From Pseudomonas helvetica (lineage in GTDB: Bacteria; Pseudomonadota; Gammaproteobacteria; Pseudomonadales; Pseudomonadaceae): a stretch of 64,000 bases of DNA. The notes under the pieces were generated by a model. That model saw only the letters and a list, made by a program, of their open reading frames with translations. It did no database searches and was not told the origin of the DNA. Positions 10,378 through 20,117 of the stretch are shown here, one piece after another (the first letter of the stretch is position 1; each line of letters begins with the position of its first letter). Position numbers and translations under genes: made by a program. Location of the stretch: contig NZ_CP150917.1 in NCBI RefSeq assembly GCF_039908645.1, forward strand, positions 5,715,001 through 5,779,000, written 5' to 3'.

Positions 10378-10430
10378 TACTCCCTCCTGAAAATAGATCA
10401 GAAGGTGTAAACCTTATTCAGGACGGGACA

Positions 10431-10433
10431 TCG
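10431..10433. repeat. target-site duplication, right copy
   Basis: TCG immediately after the right terminal repeat, matching 9118-9120. Confidence 0.8.
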
Positions 10434-10440
10434 AGCACAA

Positions 10441-10471
10441 AAAAGGGCGCTATCTCAGCGCCCTTTCTTTT
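10441..10471. terminator. bidirectional terminator after speD (formerly also after coq7)
   Basis: AAAGGGCGC (10442-10450) pairs with GCGCCCTTT (10458-10466), with A and T runs outside both arms. It directly follows the speD stop on the minus strand. Removing the IS and one TCG places it about 30 bases after coq7, so it probably once ended both genes. Confidence 0.85.
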
Positions 10472-10491
10472 GCCGATCTTTATTTCAAAGA

Positions 10492-11286
10492 TCAGCTCGA
10501 CATGTTGCGTGCGTAGAAAATCTCGAGCATTTCGTGTTTCACCCGCTCAGTCACCTGAGCACGTTGCTCAGAGGACAGGTTGCTGGTGGCGTCGCCGAAC
10601 AGGTAGTTATCCAGTTCGAAGTTCTTCAGCAGCATTTTGGTGTGGAACAGGTTTTCCTGGTACACGTTCACGTCGGTCATCTGATAAGCGTCGCGAGTGT
10701 CTTCGGAGAGGTAGTTCTGAATCGAGTTGATCTCGTGATCGATGAAGTGCTTCTTGCCTTCGATGTCACGGGTGAAACCGCGCACGCGGTAATCCACGGT
10801 CACGATATCCGAATCGAACTGGTGAATCAGGAAGTTGAGCGCCTTAAGCGGTGAAATGACGCCACAAGTCGACACATCAATATCCACACGGAACGTTGCG
10901 ATACCGTCCACCGGATGGATTTCCGGGTAGGTGTGCACCGTGATGTGGCTCTTGTCGAGGTGGGCCAGGATGATTTCGGGCAACGGGCCCGGCGACTCTT
11001 CAATCTGACTGTCGGTCGGGGTCACCGGCTCTTCAGAGATCAGAATCGTGACGCTGGCGCCCTGGGGTTCATAGTCCTGACTGGCGATGTTCAGGATATT
11101 GGCACCAATGATATCGACAACTTCTGTGAGGATCTGCGTCAGGCGCTTGGCGTTGTACTCTTTATTGATGTACTCAACGTAAGCCTGCTGGTCTTGCGGA
11201 GTTTCCGCATAGCAGATGTCATAGATGTTGAAGCTCAAGGTCTTTGTCAGGTTATTGAACCCATGGAGCTTGAGTTTGCTTTTCAC
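10492..11286 (-). CDS. speD: S-adenosylmethionine decarboxylase proenzyme
   Basis: Makes decarboxylated AdoMet, the aminopropyl donor for spermidine. 264 residues, the long enterobacterial/Pseudomonas type. Self-cleavage between K112 and S113 in [13 protein letters not shown] creates the pyruvoyl cofactor, as in E. coli SpeD. The [20 protein letters not shown] and [17 protein letters not shown] blocks are diagnostic. The single gene has a 238-base upstream region containing a hairpin at 11416-11439. Confidence 0.97.
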   Translation of the reverse strand: MKSKLKLHGFNNLTKTLSFNIYDICYAETPQDQQAYVEYINKEYNAKRLTQILTEVVDIIGANILNIASQDYEPQGASVTILISEEPVTPTDSQIEESPGPLPEIILAHLDKSHITVHTYPEIHPVDGIATFRVDIDVSTCGVISPLKALNFLIHQFDSDIVTVDYRVRGFTRDIEGKKHFIDHEINSIQNYLSEDTRDAYQMTDVNVYQENLFHTKMLLKNFELDNYLFGDATSNLSSEQRAQVTERVKHEMLEIFYARNMSS

Positions 11287-11415
11287 CGTTTAAAAACTCT
11301 CTATGTATGCGGCCCGGCCGCGTGATCAAGCATGCCCGTCAGATGCGAACGACGCACCAGCGTAGGACGGTTAACACCTCTTCGCGATGGCGATTTTGGT
11401 TGTCTGTTCGGGTGT

Positions 11416-11439
11416 GTGATCTGTCGGTTGACCGATCAC
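11416..11439. promoter_or_regulatory. interrupted palindrome upstream of speD
   Basis: GTGATC (11416-11421) and GATCAC (11434-11439) flank an inner GTC-GGTT-GAC hairpin. No T run follows, so an operator or leader structure is more likely than a terminator. Function unknown. Confidence 0.5.
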
Positions 11440-11524
11440 GGCCCTGAAAAAAGTGGCGCATTATGCAGACCTGGGCCAATGATCGCCAGAGTCTGCACTG
11501 CATTTATGATAGTTGAATGTCGAA

Positions 11525-11947
11525 TCAACCTAGTTCGATGATTTCGTAGTCGTGGGTGATGGCGACACCGGCCGCACCGAGCATGATCGACGCCGAGCAA
11601 TACTTCTCCGCCGACAGCTCGATGGCGCGTTTGACCTGGGCTTCTTTCAGTGCCCGGCCCTTGACCACGAAGTGCATGTGAATTTTGGTGAAGACCTTGG
11701 GATCTTCAGTCGCACGCTCGGCTTCGAGGAAGGCTTCGCAGCTCTCCACGGCCTGGCGGGACTTCTTCAGGATGCTGACCACGTCGAAATTGCTGCAACC
11801 GCCCACACCGAGCAGGAGCATTTCCATCGGACGGACACCCAGGTTCCGACCGCCAGCATCAGGCGGACCGTCCATGACCACCACGTGACCGCTACCGGAC
11901 TCACCGAGGAACATGGCTTCGCCAGCCCATTGGATGCGTGCCTTCAT
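11525..11947 (-). CDS. OsmC-family peroxiredoxin-like protein (YhfA type)
   Basis: 140 residues from ATG 11947, preceded by GGAG at a normal spacing; the frame open to 11989 is discounted. The two OsmC cysteines are seen in GVGGCSNFDVVSILKK and SAEKYCSASIML. The start MKARIQWAGEAMFLGES resembles E. coli YhfA, which also lies beside crp. Relatives reduce organic hydroperoxides; the activity of this subgroup is not well defined. It is divergent from vfr across ~235 bases. Confidence 0.88.
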   Translation of the reverse strand: MKARIQWAGEAMFLGESGSGHVVVMDGPPDAGGRNLGVRPMEMLLLGVGGCSNFDVVSILKKSRQAVESCEAFLEAERATEDPKVFTKIHMHFVVKGRALKEAQVKRAIELSAEKYCSASIMLGAAGVAITHDYEIIELG

Positions 11948-12044
11948 CGCCAAGACTCCACTGTTAAAAAAGGGTCGCCAGCTTAGCACAGGGCCTTCGG
12001 TTGACAGCGACTGGCATCAGCGCAGGCAACACACTTACAGTATT

Positions 12045-12055
12045 GATAAATTATC
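12045..12055. promoter_or_regulatory. AT-rich palindrome in the osmC-vfr divergent region
   Basis: GATAA-A-TTATC is a perfect 5-1-5 palindrome centred in the AT-rich part of the divergent intergenic region. It is a candidate operator or promoter element for vfr or the OsmC gene; no clear TGTGA-N6-TCACA CRP site was recognised here. Confidence 0.3.
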
Positions 12056-12182
12056 GAATAACGACGGAATGTGTCTGTTAAGCTGGCGCCAATTTCATGG
12101 CACTTAGCCTGCTGTTTTTCGGCCGTCATCAGCAATTCATAAAAAACCACAACACACCGTGCAGTCTTTTCGGGATACAACC

Positions 12183-12827
12183 ATGGTTGCTATTACCCCA
12201 ACACCCAAAATCAAGAACCTCGACAAGTTATTGATGCATTGCCAGCGCCGTCGCTATCAGGCCAAGAGCAATATCATTTGCGCGGGCGATCGTTCGGATA
12301 CGCTGTTTTTCATCATCAAGGGCTCGGTCACCATTCTCATCGAGGACGACGATGGTCGGGAAATGATCATCGCCTACCTCAATGCCGGGGACTTCTTCGG
12401 CGAGCTGGGTCTGTTCGAACAAGCCGGGCAGGAACAGGAGCGCAGCGCCTGGGTTCGCGCCAAGGTCGAATGCGAAGTGGCCGAGATCAGCTACTGCAAG
12501 TTCCGCGAGCTGTCCCAGCAAGACCCGGACATTCTCTATGTGCTCAGTGGCCAGATTGCCCAGCGCCTGCGCAATACCACACGCAAGGTCGGCGACCTGG
12601 CGTTCTTCGACGTCACCGGGCGGGTTGCGCGCTGCTTGCTGGAGCTGTGCAAACAGCCTGACGCCATGACGCACCCGGACGGCATGCAGATCAAGGTTAC
12701 CCGTCAGGAAATCGGCCGGATCGTCGGTTGCTCGCGGGAAATGGTCGGGCGCGTGCTCAAGGACCTGGAAGAACGCAACCTGGTCAACGTCAAAGGCAAG
12801 ACCATGGTGGTCTTCGGTACCCGCTAA
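12183..12827 (+). CDS. vfr: cAMP-responsive global regulator Vfr (CRP homologue)
   Basis: 214 residues from ATG 12183, the same length as P. aeruginosa Vfr, beginning [17 protein letters not shown]. Cyclic-nucleotide domain residues ~10-130 with [10 protein letters not shown] and [18 protein letters not shown] (cAMP contacts), a long dimer helix, and a C-terminal winged HTH ([20 protein letters not shown]). It activates virulence and catabolic genes with cAMP in relatives. An in-frame upstream ATG at 12159 adds eight residues not found in the family. Confidence 0.96.
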   Translation: MVAITPTPKIKNLDKLLMHCQRRRYQAKSNIICAGDRSDTLFFIIKGSVTILIEDDDGREMIIAYLNAGDFFGELGLFEQAGQEQERSAWVRAKVECEVAEISYCKFRELSQQDPDILYVLSGQIAQRLRNTTRKVGDLAFFDVTGRVARCLLELCKQPDAMTHPDGMQIKVTRQEIGRIVGCSREMVGRVLKDLEERNLVNVKGKTMVVFGTR

Positions 12828-13525
12828 GCCGACATCACCTCGGCGAGCATTTGCCGATACAAGGTGTCCAGCCGCGCGATGGCATCCGGGGCGGCGAATT
12901 GTTCATGCAGGGCGATATGGCTCTGCGCGCGAACCCGCTGCTCCAGACTGCACGCCTCGTTAAAACGGTTCACCGCCTCAACCATCGACTCCCGCTCGTC
13001 GTCCAGCAACAGCGCACCATGCACCAAACCCACCGGACGCTGACCACCCTTGCTCTGGCGCCAGCGCTGAGCGGTGCCGACCATTTTGCGGCCATCGAGA
13101 TTGACGTTGAAACGCCCATCACAGAAAGCGCCCTCGACTTCACCCAATGAAGGCTTGCCACCGAGTTCCGTCAGCAGCGCACAAATCGGATCACACAGAC
13201 GCCGATAAGCGGTTTCGATCCTACCGTGGTCACCTTCGCTGCGCGGCGGTGCATACACCAGCGCGATATTGACCGTCGCAGCCGACTGTGGCACCGGTTC
13301 ACCGCCGGTTTCACGCAACAAAACCGGCCAACCGTGTGCCGCCGACGCTTGGCAAGCGGCCTCAAACCCCGGCAGACGGCTCAAGCGCCGGGGCATGACC
13401 AGCGCTCGATCGCTCGGCTGCCAGAACAGCAATCCAAACTCCTGGTCGCCGGCACAGACCGTCGCCAACAAATCCTGCTCGGCACGCAGACCGGCTTCGA
13501 CAGTCAAGGCAATAGGGTGAGTCAT
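12824..13525 (-). CDS. lipoate--protein ligase-family protein
   Basis: 233 residues from ATG 13525. Biotin/lipoate ligase fold (BPL_LplA_LipB): [23 protein letters not shown] matches the substrate loop, and [12 protein letters not shown] carries the expected Lys. The usual RRxxGGG is altered to RETGGE, so lipoate ligase activity is not assured. It overlaps the end of vfr by four bases (convergent). I recall no such gene between trpC and vfr in PAO1. The frame runs on to 13690 across the trpC terminator, which is not coding. Confidence 0.8.
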   Translation of the reverse strand: MTHPIALTVEAGLRAEQDLLATVCAGDQEFGLLFWQPSDRALVMPRRLSRLPGFEAACQASAAHGWPVLLRETGGEPVPQSAATVNIALVYAPPRSEGDHGRIETAYRRLCDPICALLTELGGKPSLGEVEGAFCDGRFNVNLDGRKMVGTAQRWRQSKGGQRPVGLVHGALLLDDERESMVEAVNRFNEACSLEQRVRAQSHIALHEQFAAPDAIARLDTLYRQMLAEVMSA

Positions 13526-13550
13526 GGCAGTGCGAATCCTTTGCGGTGGA

Positions 13551-13577
13551 TACAAAAAAGCCGGCAACGCCGGCTTC
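13551..13577 (-). terminator. terminator after trpGDC
   Basis: GCCGGC-AAC-GCCGGC hairpin flanked by AAAAAA and TTCTT, just past the trpC stop. On the minus strand it ends in a T run. Confidence 0.8.
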
Positions 13578-13592
13578 TTCATTGAATCAGGT

Positions 13593-14429
13593 TCAGTCGA
13601 GTGTAGAACCGCTGACCGCCACGCCACGCTCTGGAAAGAACAAGCGTTGCAGTTCAGTGCCCGGGTTCTCGGCGCGCATGAATGCTTCACCGACCAGGAA
13701 CGAATACACCTCGCTGATTTCCATCAGCTCGACATCGGCGCGATTGAGGATGCCACTTTCAGTAATGACCAGGCGATCGCGCGGGATGCGCGGCAGCAGA
13801 TCGAGCGTGGTTTCCAGGCTGACATCAAAGGTGTGCAGATTGCGATTGTTCACGCCGACCAGCGGAGTATCGAGAACCTTCAAGGCCCGCTCCAGCTCAT
13901 CACCGTCATGGACTTCGACCAGCACGTCGAGGCCAACACCTTTAGCGACGGCTGCCAGTTCGGCCATTTTCACGTCATCCAGCGCGGAAACGATCAACAG
14001 CACGCAATCAGCGCCCAGCGCACGGGCTTCGACGATCTGATAAGGATCGATCATGAAGTCCTTGCGGATCACCGGCAGCTTGCACGCCGCACGCGCCTGC
14101 TGCAGATAAATGTCGGCGCCCTGGAAGAAATCGACATCGGTCAGCACCGAGAGGCAGGTTGCCCCGCCCTTCTCGTAGTCCCTGGCGATTTCGGCCGGCA
14201 CGAAGTTCTCGCGAATCACGCCCTTGCTCGGCGAAGCCTTCTTGATTTCAGCAATCACCGCCGGTTGTTTGAGCTTGGCCTGGGCAATCAGCGCCTTGGC
14301 AAAACCACGCGGAGCATCGGCCACCCTGGCCAGTGCTTCCAGCTCGGCAAGCGTTACGCGAGCGCTGCGCTCAGCCACTTCCTCGACTTTGCGGGCGAGA
14401 ATTTTCTCTAGAACCGTCGGTACACTCAT
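13593..14429 (-). CDS. trpC: indole-3-glycerol-phosphate synthase
   Basis: Ring closure step of tryptophan synthesis. 278-residue TIM barrel with [48 protein letters not shown] and ITESGI motifs containing the catalytic Lys and Glu residues. Stand-alone (not fused to TrpF), as in other Pseudomonas. The start overlaps the trpD stop (ATGA), so it is the last gene of trpGDC. Confidence 0.97.
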   Translation of the reverse strand: MSVPTVLEKILARKVEEVAERSARVTLAELEALARVADAPRGFAKALIAQAKLKQPAVIAEIKKASPSKGVIRENFVPAEIARDYEKGGATCLSVLTDVDFFQGADIYLQQARAACKLPVIRKDFMIDPYQIVEARALGADCVLLIVSALDDVKMAELAAVAKGVGLDVLVEVHDGDELERALKVLDTPLVGVNNRNLHTFDVSLETTLDLLPRIPRDRLVITESGILNRADVELMEISEVYSFLVGEAFMRAENPGTELQRLFFPERGVAVSGSTLD

Positions 14430-15475
14430 GCCTCATTCTCCACTCTGAATACCGCGGTAAACGCACCCAATTCTTCAAGCTTTTCACGCGCAAGGCCGGT
14501 ATGCAGCGCGTCATGAGCCAGGGCAACGCCCTCTTTCAGGCTGACCGCATGATCAGCGGCGTACAACGCAGCACCGGCATTGAGCACAATCATTTCTGCA
14601 GCTTTCTGACCGTTCTCGGTTTTGCGCCGTCCCAAGGCATCGCGAATCAGTTCGAGCGAAGCCGCCGGGCTTTCCACCGCCAGGCCGTGCAGGCTCTGGC
14701 TCTTCATGCCCAAGTCTTCAGGCTCGACCCAATACTCGCTGATCTGGTCATTCTTCAATTCAGCAACAAAGGTTGGCGCCGCCAGACTGAACTCGTCCAG
14801 ACCATCCTTCGAATGCACCACCAGCACATGTTTGCTGCCCATGCGCTGCAAGACTTCGGCTAACGGTCGGCACAACGCCTGACTGAACACGCCCACCACC
14901 TGATGTTTCACGCCGGCCGGATTCGTAAGCGGGCCGAGCATGTTGAACAGTGTACGCAGGCCGAGATCGCGGCGCGGGCCGGCAGCGTGTTTCATCGCAC
15001 CATGGTGCGATTGGGCGAACATGAAGCCGATGCCGACATTGTCAATGCAACGCGCCACTTGAACCGGCGTCAGGTTCAGGTAGATCCCGGCCGCCTCCAG
15101 CAAGTCGGCGCTGCCGCTTTTGCCCGATACCGCACGGTTACCGTGCTTGGCCACGGTGCAACCCGCCGCCGCCACCACAAACGAGGAAGCCGTCGAAACG
15201 TTGAAGATGTTCGCACCATCACCGCCAGTGCCGACTACATCGACAACACCGTCGAGGGTTTTCAGCTCGACCTTGTCCGCCAGTTCACGCATGACCGAAA
15301 CGGCGCCGACGATCTCGTCGATGCTCTCGCTTTTCATGCGCATGGCCATCATGAACGCGCCAATCTGCGCATCTGTGCATTGCCCGGTCATGATTTCGCG
15401 CATCACATCGCGCATTTCATCAGTGCTCAGGTCCAGATGGCCGACGATACGGCTCAGGGCAGTCTTGATATCCAT
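14426..15475 (-). CDS. trpD: anthranilate phosphoribosyltransferase
   Basis: Transfers phosphoribose to anthranilate. 349 residues with the PRPP loop [18 protein letters not shown] and [19 protein letters not shown]. Nine bases separate it from the trpG stop; it overlaps trpC by four bases. Not fused to the glutaminase, unlike E. coli TrpGD. Confidence 0.97.
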   Translation of the reverse strand: MDIKTALSRIVGHLDLSTDEMRDVMREIMTGQCTDAQIGAFMMAMRMKSESIDEIVGAVSVMRELADKVELKTLDGVVDVVGTGGDGANIFNVSTASSFVVAAAGCTVAKHGNRAVSGKSGSADLLEAAGIYLNLTPVQVARCIDNVGIGFMFAQSHHGAMKHAAGPRRDLGLRTLFNMLGPLTNPAGVKHQVVGVFSQALCRPLAEVLQRMGSKHVLVVHSKDGLDEFSLAAPTFVAELKNDQISEYWVEPEDLGMKSQSLHGLAVESPAASLELIRDALGRRKTENGQKAAEMIVLNAGAALYAADHAVSLKEGVALAHDALHTGLAREKLEELGAFTAVFRVENEA

Positions 15476-15484
15476 GGAAAGTCC

Positions 15485-16078
15485 TTAGCGCGTGCCGCCG
15501 GTTTGTTTGAGGAAGTTGGCGAACAGCTCGTGGCCCTGCTCGGTCAGGATCGACTCAGGATGAAACTGCACCCCTTCGATGTTCAGTGTCTTGTGGCGCA
15601 GGCCCATGATTTCATCGACCGAGCCGTCTTCGAGCTGAGTCCAGGCGGTCAGTTCCAGGCAATCGGGCAAGGTTTCACGCTTCACAATCAGCGAGTGATA
15701 GCGGGTGACCGTCAGCGGACGGTTCAGACCTTCGAACACGCCCTTGTCCTCGTGGAATACCGGGCTAGTCTTACCATGCATAACCTGGCGGGCGCGCACT
15801 ACATCGCCACCGAACGCCTGGCCGATGGATTGATGACCCAGGCAAACGCCGAGAATCGGCAGCTTGCCGGCGAAATACTTGATGGCTTCGATGGACACGC
15901 CGGCTTCGGTCGGGGTGCATGGACCGGGAGAGACGACGATGCGCTCGGGCTTGAGCGCTTCGATTTCGGCGATGGTCAGCTCATCGTTGCGCACAACCTT
16001 GACCTCGGAGCCTAGCTCACCAAGGTACTGCACAACGTTGTAGGTAAAAGAGTCATAGTTATCGATCATCAGCAACAT
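15485..16078 (-). CDS. trpG: anthranilate synthase component II (glutamine amidotransferase)
   Basis: 197-residue class I glutaminase that feeds ammonia to TrpE. Catalytic Cys79 in [17 protein letters not shown], with the His/Glu pair in [11 protein letters not shown] near 170. First gene of trpGDC; AGAGG precedes ATG 16078. A 28-codon reading frame with two Trp codons precedes it in the same transcript, implying attenuation. The protein may also serve p-aminobenzoate synthesis, as PabA-like proteins do in relatives. Confidence 0.96.
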   Translation of the reverse strand: MLLMIDNYDSFTYNVVQYLGELGSEVKVVRNDELTIAEIEALKPERIVVSPGPCTPTEAGVSIEAIKYFAGKLPILGVCLGHQSIGQAFGGDVVRARQVMHGKTSPVFHEDKGVFEGLNRPLTVTRYHSLIVKRETLPDCLELTAWTQLEDGSVDEIMGLRHKTLNIEGVQFHPESILTEQGHELFANFLKQTGGTR

Positions 16079-16244
16079 GGTTTGAAACCTCTTGAATTCA
16101 CTGACTTTTGAGACGGCCTTCGAATGATTTACCCGCAGTCTTGCAACGCTCGGTCAGTTGCTGGAATGGAACCGGCAAAAGCGGCATTTCATACGGGTAA
16201 AGAAGGCAAACAGGCACAGGTCCGGCCGGGCCGGCAGAGAAAGT
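16079..16244 (-). promoter_or_regulatory. trpGDC leader region with alternative pairings
   Basis: Between the leader stop (16245) and trpG there are several self-complementary segments: a GC-rich hairpin at 16222-16235 starting 10 bases after the leader stop; TTTACCCG 16128-16135 with CGGGTAAA 16194-16201; and GCAAC/GTTGC around 16143-16161. No hairpin is followed by a good U run, so the mechanism of termination, if any, is unclear. Confidence 0.5.
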
Positions 16245-16331
16245 TCAGGCGCGCCAACGCCAACGGGCGTGGGCCTTGATGACTTGATCCAAGAGTTTGC
16301 TGACGATCAACACGGGGAAGGTCTCATTCAT
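16245..16331 (-). CDS. trpGDC leader peptide (candidate attenuator peptide)
   Basis: A 28-codon ORF upstream of trpG on the same strand, starting MNETFPVLIV and ending A-R-W-R-W-R-A-stop. The two Trp codons are at 16262-16260 and 16256-16254. GGGA lies just before the ATG. Its last ~15 codons closely resemble the last codons of gph, which directly precede trpE, indicating a shared leader. As I recall, attenuation control of both trpE and trpGDC has been reported in P. putida. Assignment as a leader peptide rests on position, Trp codons and the duplicate. Confidence 0.75.
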   Translation of the reverse strand: MNETFPVLIVSKLLDQVIKAHARWRWRA

Positions 16332-16400
16332 ACGTTCCCGCACAGTAACTTAGCTGAGCAGAGGGTGCAATATGGCGCAGAGCAAGCAATCGATGCAGCC

Positions 16401-16416
16401 TTTAGCCATAGCTAAA
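16401..16416. promoter_or_regulatory. palindrome upstream of estP
   Basis: TTTAGC-CATA-GCTAAA, a perfect 6-bp inverted repeat about 65 bases before estP in the region shared with the trpGDC leader promoter. A possible operator; no family recognised. Confidence 0.35.
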
Positions 16417-16478
16417 ACGCGAAAGTTTTTGGTACTGTCGTTCCGTTCACTACAACAATAAAATAAATGGACTTGCTC

Positions 16479-18389
16479 ATGATCAAACAGACGATGTTTG
16501 TACCGCTCGCCAGTTGTGTTCTTGCAATGGCCTGCGCCCAGGCGATTGCGGCCCCCGCTCCCTATACGAAATTCATTGTCTTTGGCGACAGCCTGAACGA
16601 CGCCGGGCAATTTACCGATACAGGCGGCCCCGCAGGCGCAACCGAGCGGTTCACCAACCGCGTCGGACCGACCTACAAGGATGGCAACGGCGAGGTTCGC
16701 GCCGCCAACTCGACGCAGTTACTGGGGGGGAAACTGGGGTTTTCACCCGATCAAACGGCCGCTTCGACCTCGGCGGTCCGCGCCAGTGAAGGCCTGCCAG
16801 ACGGTAACAACTGGGCGGTAGGTGGATACCGTACCGATCAGATCCTCGACTCGATCACCACCACCTCGGACACCGGTGAGCGCAGTCGGCCCGGTTACCT
16901 GCCGAGCAACAACTTTCGCGCTGACCCGAACGCGCTCTATTTCCTCTCCGGTGGCGGTAATGACTTCCTCCAGGGCCGGGTAACGAGTCTTGATCAGGCC
17001 AATGCCGCAGCCGATCGACTGGTCAGCAGCGTGCAAACGCTGCAACAGGCCGGCGCCAAATACATCATGGTCTGGCTACTGCCTGATATCGGGCTGACCC
17101 CGGCGATCAATGGCAGCCCGTTGCAGGCCTTTACCTCCCAACTCAGCGCCCAGTTCAACACCGAACTGGTCAGCCAGTTGCAGCACGTCAATGCCGAAGT
17201 CATCCCGCTCAACATTCCGGCGCTGCTCAAAGAGACCTTCGCCAACCCGGCGCAATTTGGCCTGGCCACCGACCAGAATCTCACCGCGACCTGCTTCAGC
17301 GGTGACAGCTGTACGGAAAACGCCCGGTACGGGATCAACAGCGCCACGCCGGACCCGACCAAGCTGATCTACAACGACTCGGTGCACCCGACCGAAACCG
17401 GGCAACGCCTGATCGCCGATTACGCGTATTCCATACTGGCAGCCCCCTGGGAACTGACGCTGTTACCGGAAATGGCCCACGCCACCCTGCGCGCGCATCA
17501 GGATGAACTGCGCAACCAATGGCAATCCGACTGGGAAAACTGGCAAAACGTCGGTCAGTGGCGTGCGATTGTCGCCGGTGGCGGTCAGCACCTGAATTTT
17601 GATGATCAACGCAGTGCAGCCAGTGCCGATGGCAACGGCTACAACCTGAACATTGGCGGCAGCTATCGTCTCGACGAGGCCTGGCGTGTTGGCGTGGCTG
17701 CCGGTTTCTATCGTCAGAAGCTGGAAGCGGGCAACGACAACTCGCAGTACAAACTCAACACGTACATGGGTACGGCGTTCGCTCAATATCAGCAAAATCG
17801 CTGGTGGGCTGACGCGGCAATGACGGCTGGGCATCTGGACTACGACAGTCTCAAACGCAAGTTCGACCTGGGCGTCAACGAACGCGGGGAGAAAGGCAGT
17901 ACCAATGGCACGGTGCTGGCGGTCACCGGTCGCCTGGGTTACGACATCGCGCAGCAGGCAAGCAGCCCGTGGCACTTGTCGCCATTTATCAGCGCCGACT
18001 ACGCCAAGGTGCAAGTCGACGGTTACTCGGAGAACGGCAACGACTCCACGGCACTGACCTTCGGTGACCAGAAGCGCACCTCGAAGCGCCTCGGCGTCGG
18101 TTTGCAGGGCAAGTACCAAATCACCCCGCAGACTCAGGTGTTCGGCGAGTTCGCCCACGAACGCGAATATAAGGACGACACCCAGGACCTGACCATGAAC
18201 CTCAACAGCCTGCCCGACAACCATTTCACCCTGCAAGGCTACACCCCGCAAACCAACCTGAACCGCCTGAACCTGGGCGTCAGCCAGAAGTTGACTCCAG
18301 ACCTGGCGCTACGGGCCAGCTACAACATTCGCAAGGATGACGACTTCACCCAACAAGGCATCAACGTGGGTGTCAGCCTGGACTTCTAA
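16479..18389 (+). CDS. estP: GDSL esterase autotransporter (EstA/EstP type)
   Basis: Outer-membrane esterase exposed at the cell surface. About 636 residues from ATG 16479. A signal peptide ends near AQAIAA-AP. The GDSL passenger shows FGDSLNDAG (nucleophile Ser38), GGGNDF (block III) and NDSVHP (Asp300, His303; block V). The C-terminal ~280 residues form an autotransporter beta barrel (repeated amphipathic strands such as [21 protein letters not shown]) ending in VSLDF with terminal Phe. In relatives EstA affects rhamnolipid production and motility. An alternative ATG is at 16467. It occupies the trpE-trpG interval. Confidence 0.92.
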   Translation: MIKQTMFVPLASCVLAMACAQAIAAPAPYTKFIVFGDSLNDAGQFTDTGGPAGATERFTNRVGPTYKDGNGEVRAANSTQLLGGKLGFSPDQTAASTSAVRASEGLPDGNNWAVGGYRTDQILDSITTTSDTGERSRPGYLPSNNFRADPNALYFLSGGGNDFLQGRVTSLDQANAAADRLVSSVQTLQQAGAKYIMVWLLPDIGLTPAINGSPLQAFTSQLSAQFNTELVSQLQHVNAEVIPLNIPALLKETFANPAQFGLATDQNLTATCFSGDSCTENARYGINSATPDPTKLIYNDSVHPTETGQRLIADYAYSILAAPWELTLLPEMAHATLRAHQDELRNQWQSDWENWQNVGQWRAIVAGGGQHLNFDDQRSAASADGNGYNLNIGGSYRLDEAWRVGVAAGFYRQKLEAGNDNSQYKLNTYMGTAFAQYQQNRWWADAAMTAGHLDYDSLKRKFDLGVNERGEKGSTNGTVLAVTGRLGYDIAQQASSPWHLSPFISADYAKVQVDGYSENGNDSTALTFGDQKRTSKRLGVGLQGKYQITPQTQVFGEFAHEREYKDDTQDLTMNLNSLPDNHFTLQGYTPQTNLNRLNLGVSQKLTPDLALRASYNIRKDDDFTQQGINVGVSLDF

Positions 18390-18405
18390 ACCGCAGGCCA
18401 TAAAA

Positions 18406-18437
18406 AACGCTGCCTCCTCACGGGGGCAGCGTTATTT
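18406..18437 (+). terminator. terminator after estP
   Basis: AACGCTGCC (18406-18414) pairs with GGCAGCGTT (18425-18433), followed by ATTTT. It lies 17 bases past the estP stop. Confidence 0.88.
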
Positions 18438-18454
18438 TGGGCGCTCTCTGATGT

Positions 18455-18546
18455 GACGAGCAAGCTTGCTTCGCGCTCTGCTGCGAAGCAGTCGCCATGA
18501 AGGGGCCTGCCACGCAGGCCAGCGGGAGCAAGCTCCCTCGCCACAA
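18455..18546. repeat. REPIN with degraded left arm, family 1
   Basis: The right arm 18521-18546 is identical to the other family-1 arms (AGCGGGAGCAAGCTCCCTCG...). The left arm (GAGCAAGCTTGCTTCGC) is diverged. It sits between the convergent genes estP and trpE. Confidence 0.8.
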
Positions 18547-18565
18547 CAAGCTCCTTCGTTACAGC

Positions 18566-20047
18566 TCAGTCTTGTGGGGTTTGCTCGGCCAGGGCCACAG
18601 CGCGGAACATCGCGCGGCGCTTGTTCAGGGTTTCTTCCCATTCGAGCGCAGGCACCGAATCAGCCACGATGCCACCACCGGCCTGCACATGCAGTTCGCC
18701 GTTCTTGATCACCGCAGTGCGGATTGCAATCGCGGTGTCCATGTTGCCGTTCCAGGCGAAGTAACCGACCGCACCTCCGTAGACGCCACGCTTGACCGGT
18801 TCCAGTTCGTCGATGATTTCCATTGCGCGAATCTTCGGCGCACCCGACAACGTACCTGCCGGCAGAATCGCCCGCAGTGCGTCCATCGCTGTCAGGCCGG
18901 CTTTCAACTGGCCAGTGACGTTGGAGACGATGTGCATCACGTTGGAATAACGCTCGATGACCATTTTCTCAGTGAGTTTCACCGAACCAATTTCCGACAC
19001 GCGACCGGTGTCGTTGCGGCCGAGGTCGATCAGCATCAGGTGCTCGGCGATTTCCTTGTCGTCCGACAGCAGGTCTTCTTCAAGCGCCCGGTCGGCTTCC
19101 TCGTTGGCACCGCGTGGACGGGTGCCGGCGATCGGGCGCACGGTGATCAGGTTGTCTTCGACCCGCACCAGCACTTCCGGCGAACTGCCAACGACATGGA
19201 AGTCGCCAAAGTTGAAGAAGTACATATACGGCGTCGGGTTGAAGCAGCGCAGCGCCCGGTACAGATCTATCGGCGCGGCCTTGAAGTCGATGGACATCCG
19301 TTGCGATGGCACCACCTGCATGCAGTCACCGGCGAGGATGTACTCCTTGATGGTGTCCACCGCCCGCTCGTAATCGTCTTGGGTGAAACTGGAACGGAAC
19401 ACCGGATCAGCCGCTTGTTGCTTGCTGAAGTCCAGGCCGCGACGCGGAGTGATTGGCTGACGGAGCTTTTCCAGCAGCTCTTCCAGACGCGCCTGACCTT
19501 GCTCGAAGGCGTTGTCCTGCGACGGGTCGGCCAGCACGATGGCGTGCATCTTGCCGGCCAGGTTATCGAACACCACCACCGCATCGGAGACCATCAGCAA
19601 AATGTCCGGCACGCCCAGCGGATCCGGGTTCGGGCACTTGCCCAGACGCTTCTCCACGTAACGCACGCAGTCATAACCGAAGTAGCCCACCAGCCCGCCG
19701 TTGAAGCGTGGCAGACCGGCGATGGTCGGCACGTTGTAGCGCGCCTTGAAGGTTTCGACGAAGGCCAGCGGGTCTTCAACCTCGTGGCTTTCTACCTCGG
19801 CGCCATCGACCGTCACACTGACGTGGTGATCATGCACCCGCAGCACCGTACGGCACGGCAGCCCGATGATCGAGTAACGGCCCCATTTCTCACCGCCCTG
19901 CACCGACTCCAGCAGATAGGAATTGGGCTCGTCGGCCAGTTTCAGGTAGATCGACAACGGCGTGTCGAAGTCGGCAAGGGTTTCGCAGGCAAGCGGGATG
20001 CGGTTGTAGCCGGCAGCGGCCAAACGCAGGAATTCTTCGCGGATCAT
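18566..20047 (-). CDS. trpE: anthranilate synthase component I
   Basis: Converts chorismate to anthranilate with TrpG. 493 residues. The N-terminal allosteric Trp site includes the [18 protein letters not shown] motif; the C-terminal chorismate-binding domain shows [50 protein letters not shown] and [20 protein letters not shown]. It is separated from trpG by estP, as trpE and trpG are separated in all Pseudomonas. The upstream gph ends 70 bases before it with a Trp-rich leader-like tail, suggesting attenuation. Confidence 0.97.
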   Translation of the reverse strand: MIREEFLRLAAAGYNRIPLACETLADFDTPLSIYLKLADEPNSYLLESVQGGEKWGRYSIIGLPCRTVLRVHDHHVSVTVDGAEVESHEVEDPLAFVETFKARYNVPTIAGLPRFNGGLVGYFGYDCVRYVEKRLGKCPNPDPLGVPDILLMVSDAVVVFDNLAGKMHAIVLADPSQDNAFEQGQARLEELLEKLRQPITPRRGLDFSKQQAADPVFRSSFTQDDYERAVDTIKEYILAGDCMQVVPSQRMSIDFKAAPIDLYRALRCFNPTPYMYFFNFGDFHVVGSSPEVLVRVEDNLITVRPIAGTRPRGANEEADRALEEDLLSDDKEIAEHLMLIDLGRNDTGRVSEIGSVKLTEKMVIERYSNVMHIVSNVTGQLKAGLTAMDALRAILPAGTLSGAPKIRAMEIIDELEPVKRGVYGGAVGYFAWNGNMDTAIAIRTAVIKNGELHVQAGGGIVADSVPALEWEETLNKRRAMFRAVALAEQTPQD

Positions 20048-20093
20048 GAGGTGCCTCGTGGCGTGAGGGTCTAACAGTCAAGTGTGCAAACGC

Positions 20094-20107
20094 GCCGGAT
20101 AGCCGGC
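20094..20107 (-). promoter_or_regulatory. hairpin in the trpE leader
   Basis: GCCGG-loop of 4-CCGGC begins 10 bases after the gph stop codon; the trpGDC leader has a similar GC-rich hairpin at the same distance from its leader stop. The 3' arm continues into GGCGCG, which could instead pair with the CGCGCC that follows the second Trp codon in gph. This is a candidate attenuator switch; folding is needed. Confidence 0.5.
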
Positions 20108-20117
20108 CAGGATCGAG

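Larger units (their letters stand above)
9121..10430 (-). mobile_element. complete IS3-family insertion sequence, 1310 bp
   Basis: Imperfect terminal inverted repeats: left end 9121-9148 begins TGTCTAGTCCTGAAATAGGT, and the right end read inward from 10430 begins TGTCCCGTCCTGAATAAGGT; 24 of the first 28 positions agree. TCG is duplicated on both sides. Inside are two overlapping-frame genes, orfA and orfB, on the minus strand, with an A6G slippery site between them. All parts are intact, so it may be active. Named subgroup and ISfinder entry cannot be fixed from memory. Confidence 0.95.

Noticed and set aside
10365..10730. Plus-strand ORF spanning the right IS end and speD
   Set aside because: It crosses the IS boundary and a terminator and is antisense to speD.
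12001..12006. Perfect TTGACA as a vfr -35 element
   Set aside because: No acceptable -10 hexamer is found 16-18 bases downstream.
18497..20074. 525-codon open frame antisense to trpE
   Set aside because: Same artefact; its product is rich in His/Arg/Val as expected for a mirrored frame and it starts in a REPIN.
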